Positions 6,241 through 7,944 of a stretch of 7,944 bases of DNA are shown here, piece by piece; position 1 is the first letter of the stretch; every line of letters starts with the position of its first letter. The position numbers were made by a program, and so were the translations under genes. Source of the stretch: DASUZB01 sp036377075 (GTDB lineage: Bacteria > Actinomycetota > CALGFH01); assembly GCA_036377075.1 (NCBI GenBank), contig DASUZB010000060.1, forward strand, positions 1 to 7,944, in the 5' to 3' direction. The notes beneath the pieces were generated by a model. It was not told where the DNA came from and did no database searches. It worked only from the letters and a program-made list of their open reading frames with translations.

Positions 6241-7023
6241 ATGAGCGGCCACGGCGGCAGCGGTGGGGTGCGGTCTGTGTCCCGCGCCGTGCGGGCGCTC
6301 GAGCTGATCGCCGAGCGGGGCGAGCTGGGGGTGACCGACCTCGGGCGCGGGCTGGGGGTGCACAAGGCGACCGCGTCCCGGCTGGCGGCGACGCTCGCCG
6401 ACGGCGGCCTGATCGAGCGCGACCCCGTCTCGGACCGCTACCGCCTCGGCTTCGGCCTGATCCGGCTCGTCGGCGCGGCCCTTGCCGGCATCGACCTGGT
6501 GCGCACGGCGCACCCGGTGCTCGAGGAGCTGGCCGAGCGGACCCGCGAGACGGTCAACCTCGGCGTCCTCTCCGGCGACGGCGTCGTCTACCTCGACCAG
6601 GTCTCCAGCGGCCACCTGATCGGGAGCACCAACTGGGTGGGGCGGCGCACGCCGCTGCACTGCAGCTCCAGCGGCAAGGTGTTCCTCGCCCACATGCCCG
6701 AGGCGCTGCGGCAGCAGCTCCTCGCCCGCCCGCTCGAGGCGCTGACCCCGCGCACCGTGACCGACCCCGCGCGCCTGCGGCGCCAGCTCGAGGAGGTCCG
6801 CGTGCGCGGCTACGCCACCATCCAGGAGGAGATCGAGCAGGGCCTCAACGCCGTCGCCGCGCCGGTGCGGCAGCTCAACGGCGAGGTCGCTGCGGCCCTC
6901 TCGGTCTCGGGCCCGTCGTTCCGGGTGCGGCCGGTCGACCTGCCCCGCCTCGGCCGCCTCACCATCGACGCGGCCGGCGCCATCTCCCGCCGCCTCGGCG
7001 ACAGCGGCCGCCGCGGCGACTGA
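6241..7023 (+). CDS. IclR-family transcriptional regulator
   Basis: A 260-aa regulator of the IclR family, of usual length. The N-terminal winged helix-turn-helix spans about 10-70: VRSVSRAVRALELIAERGE, then the recognition segment LGRGLGVHKATASRLAATLA (34-53) and the wing IERDPVSDRYRLG (58-70). The linker helix and the GAF-like effector domain follow from about 75 to 252, with LEELAERTRETVNLGVL (94-110), TPLHCSSSGKVFLAHMP (137-153) and the ligand-pocket region ATIQEEIEQGLNAVAAPV (192-209), all typical of the family. The ATG at 6241 is preceded by the divergent control region; no good Shine-Dalgarno site is visible, and a GTG at residue 10 is an alternative just before the conserved part. Divergent placement next to soxB suggests it controls the sox operon and itself, with an effector probably derived from betaine or sarcosine. 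This is inference. It may also affect betA, which converges from the right. Confidence 0.93.
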   Translation: MSGHGGSGGVRSVSRAVRALELIAERGELGVTDLGRGLGVHKATASRLAATLADGGLIERDPVSDRYRLGFGLIRLVGAALAGIDLVRTAHPVLEELAERTRETVNLGVLSGDGVVYLDQVSSGHLIGSTNWVGRRTPLHCSSSGKVFLAHMPEALRQQLLARPLEALTPRTVTDPARLRRQLEEVRVRGYATIQEEIEQGLNAVAAPVRQLNGEVAAALSVSGPSFRVRPVDLPRLGRLTIDAAGAISRRLGDSGRRGD

Positions 7024-7045
7024 GGAGGCTCACCCGCCACCCTCG

Positions 7046-7141
7046 TAGGGAGCCTGCCACGCATCCGCGGTGCGCGCCGGTACCCGCATGCCGCCGCCGG
7101 AGTGAAGGTAGGCGCGGCACCGATGCATGGCCGGCTCCCTA
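7046..7141. repeat. Long imperfect inverted repeat in the IclR-betA convergent gap
   Basis: The left arm (7046-7084) and the reverse complement of the right arm (7105-7141) begin with the same nine bases, TAGGGAGCC, and match at 18 of the first 20 positions. They then share GGTGC, GCGCC and TACC in the same order, separated by 1-3 nt indels, about 32 matched bases per arm. The intervening 20-25 nt are GC-rich. The outer three bases of the right arm (7139-7141) are the betA TAG stop read on the minus strand. A smaller hairpin overlaps the left arm: CCCT (7040-7043) with AGGG (7047-7050), extended by AGGCT (7026-7030) with AGCCT (7051-7055). It may act as a bidirectional terminator or mRNA 3'-end stabiliser for two converging genes, or be a palindromic repeat element. 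No T-tract is seen. Confidence 0.7.
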
Positions 7142-7944
7142 GTGACGGTAGAACTCGACCGGCTCCGGTGGCGGCGGGGCGTTGCCGAGGATCAGGTCGG
7201 CGGCCTTCTCGGCCAGCATCATCACCGGGGCGTAGAGGTTGCCGTTGGTGATCGACGGCATCGCCGAGGCGTCCACCACCCGGAGCCCGTCGAGCCCGTG
7301 CACCTTCATGGTCGCCGGGTCGAGCACCGACCGCGGGTCGGTGCCCATCCGGCAGGTGCAGGAGGGGTGCAGCGCGGTCTCGGCGTCACGGCCGACCCAG
7401 TCGAGGACCTCCTGGTCGCTGCGGACCTCCGGTCCCGGTGACAGCTCGCCGGCGTCGAACGGGGCGAAGGCGGGCTGGCCGAGGACGTGGCGGGCGAACG
7501 CGACCGCCTCGACCCACTCGCGCCGGTCCTGCTCGGTCGAGAGGTAGTTGAAGCGCAGCGCCGGGTGGGCGCGCGGGTCGCTGCTGGTGACCTTCACCGA
7601 GCCCCTGGCGTCGGACAGCATGGGTCCGATGTGCACCTGGTAGCCGTGGTCGCCGCTAGGCCCCGCGCCGCTGTAGCGGACCGCGATCGGCAGGAAGTGC
7701 AGCATCAGGTTGGGTTCGGCGACGGTGGCGTTGCCGCGGGCGAAGCCGCCGCCCTCGAAGTGGTTGGTCGCCCCCGGCCCGCGGCGGAACAGCCACAGCA
7801 GCGCGACCCACGGCCGGTAGCGGTACTTCAGGTAGGGCGCCACCGAGACCGGCAGCCTGCAGGCGTGCTGCACGTACACCTCCAGGTGGTCCTGCTGGTT
7901 CTCGCCGACCCCGGGCAGGTCGGCGACCACGTCGATGCCGAGCG
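7139..7944 (-). CDS. betA: Choline dehydrogenase-like GMC flavoprotein oxidoreductase, C-terminal part (5' end outside the window)
   Basis: The C-terminal 267 or so residues of an enzyme usually about 550 aa long; the frame is open to the right edge. GMC enzymes of this branch use FAD to oxidise choline to betaine aldehyde and further to glycine betaine. BetA-type features include ADLPGVGENQQDHLEVYVQ near the edge, GATNHFEGGGFARG, FNYLSTEQDRREWVEAV, and HPSCTCRMGTD with the catalytic His 75 residues before the end. The final block GLRVVDASAMPSITNGN is followed by YAPVMMLAEKAADLILGN, with the second active-site position (Asn) 32 residues before the end. The protein ends in EPVEFYRH. The N-terminal FAD Rossmann motif is not in view. 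It is on the same strand as sox but separated from it by the IclR gene and its convergent gap, so it is probably a separate unit. A related alcohol or polyol dehydrogenase of the GMC family cannot be fully excluded, but the sarcosine context supports choline. Confidence 0.88.
   Translation of the reverse strand, partial: LGIDVVADLPGVGENQQDHLEVYVQHACRLPVSVAPYLKYRYRPWVALLWLFRRGPGATNHFEGGGFARGNATVAEPNLMLHFLPIAVRYSGAGPSGDHGYQVHIGPMLSDARGSVKVTSSDPRAHPALRFNYLSTEQDRREWVEAVAFARHVLGQPAFAPFDAGELSPGPEVRSDQEVLDWVGRDAETALHPSCTCRMGTDPRSVLDPATMKVHGLDGLRVVDASAMPSITNGNLYAPVMMLAEKAADLILGNAPPPPEPVEFYRH

Noticed and set aside
6118..6693. Upstream extension of the soxB reading frame to 6693
   Set aside because: It runs antisense to the IclR gene and through the control region; SoxB similarity begins at the ATG at 6117.
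1..7944. CRISPR array, tRNA, rRNA, insertion sequence or phage genes
   Set aside because: No regularly spaced direct repeats, no tRNA- or rRNA-like segments, and no transposase or integrase motifs were found on reading the window.

Overview
The window is very GC-rich with strong third-position GC bias, short intergenic gaps and overlapping stop/start codons. Together with the protein sequences, this suggests a high-GC actinobacterium. No rRNA, tRNA, CRISPR array, transposase or phage gene is visible. The dominant theme is catabolism of choline and glycine betaine down to sarcosine and glycine.

Layout, left to right. (1) At 24-680 (+) is a TetR-family regulator whose N-terminus looks damaged or misplaced: the first helix of the DNA-binding domain is not recognisable. 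(2) It converges on a five-gene block on the minus strand, transcribed from about 6117 down to 696: soxB, soxD, soxA, soxG, then a left-handed beta-helix protein of the gamma-carbonic-anhydrase/CaiE/PaaY type. soxB-soxD-soxA-soxG are packed with 1-nt, 0-nt and 8-nt junctions and encode a complete heterotetrameric sarcosine oxidase. The beta-helix gene follows after a 79-nt gap that holds a 9-bp inverted repeat. (3) A 123-bp divergent control region (6118-6240) separates soxB from an IclR-family regulator (6241-7023, +) and contains nested inverted repeats that are candidate operators. (4) The IclR gene converges on the 3' part of a choline-dehydrogenase-like GMC flavoenzyme (betA, minus strand, cut by the right window edge). 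The 115-bp gap between them holds a long imperfect inverted repeat whose outer end includes the betA stop codon.

How the genes fit together (inference from family knowledge): BetA oxidises choline to betaine aldehyde and on to glycine betaine. Enzymes not in this window would demethylate betaine to dimethylglycine and sarcosine. SoxBDAG then oxidises sarcosine to glycine, passing the methyl carbon to tetrahydrofolate as 5,10-methylene-THF, or releasing formaldehyde, with hydrogen peroxide as by-product. The IclR protein is the natural candidate regulator of the divergent sox operon. The least explained member is the beta-helix protein: an ungapped alignment by eye puts Arg, Pro and Asn at the three positions where gamma-carbonic anhydrases carry zinc-binding histidines, so it is probably not a carbonic anhydrase. 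The most unusual DNA features are the long inverted repeat at 7046-7141 and the in-frame TAG-GTG junction between soxD and soxA.
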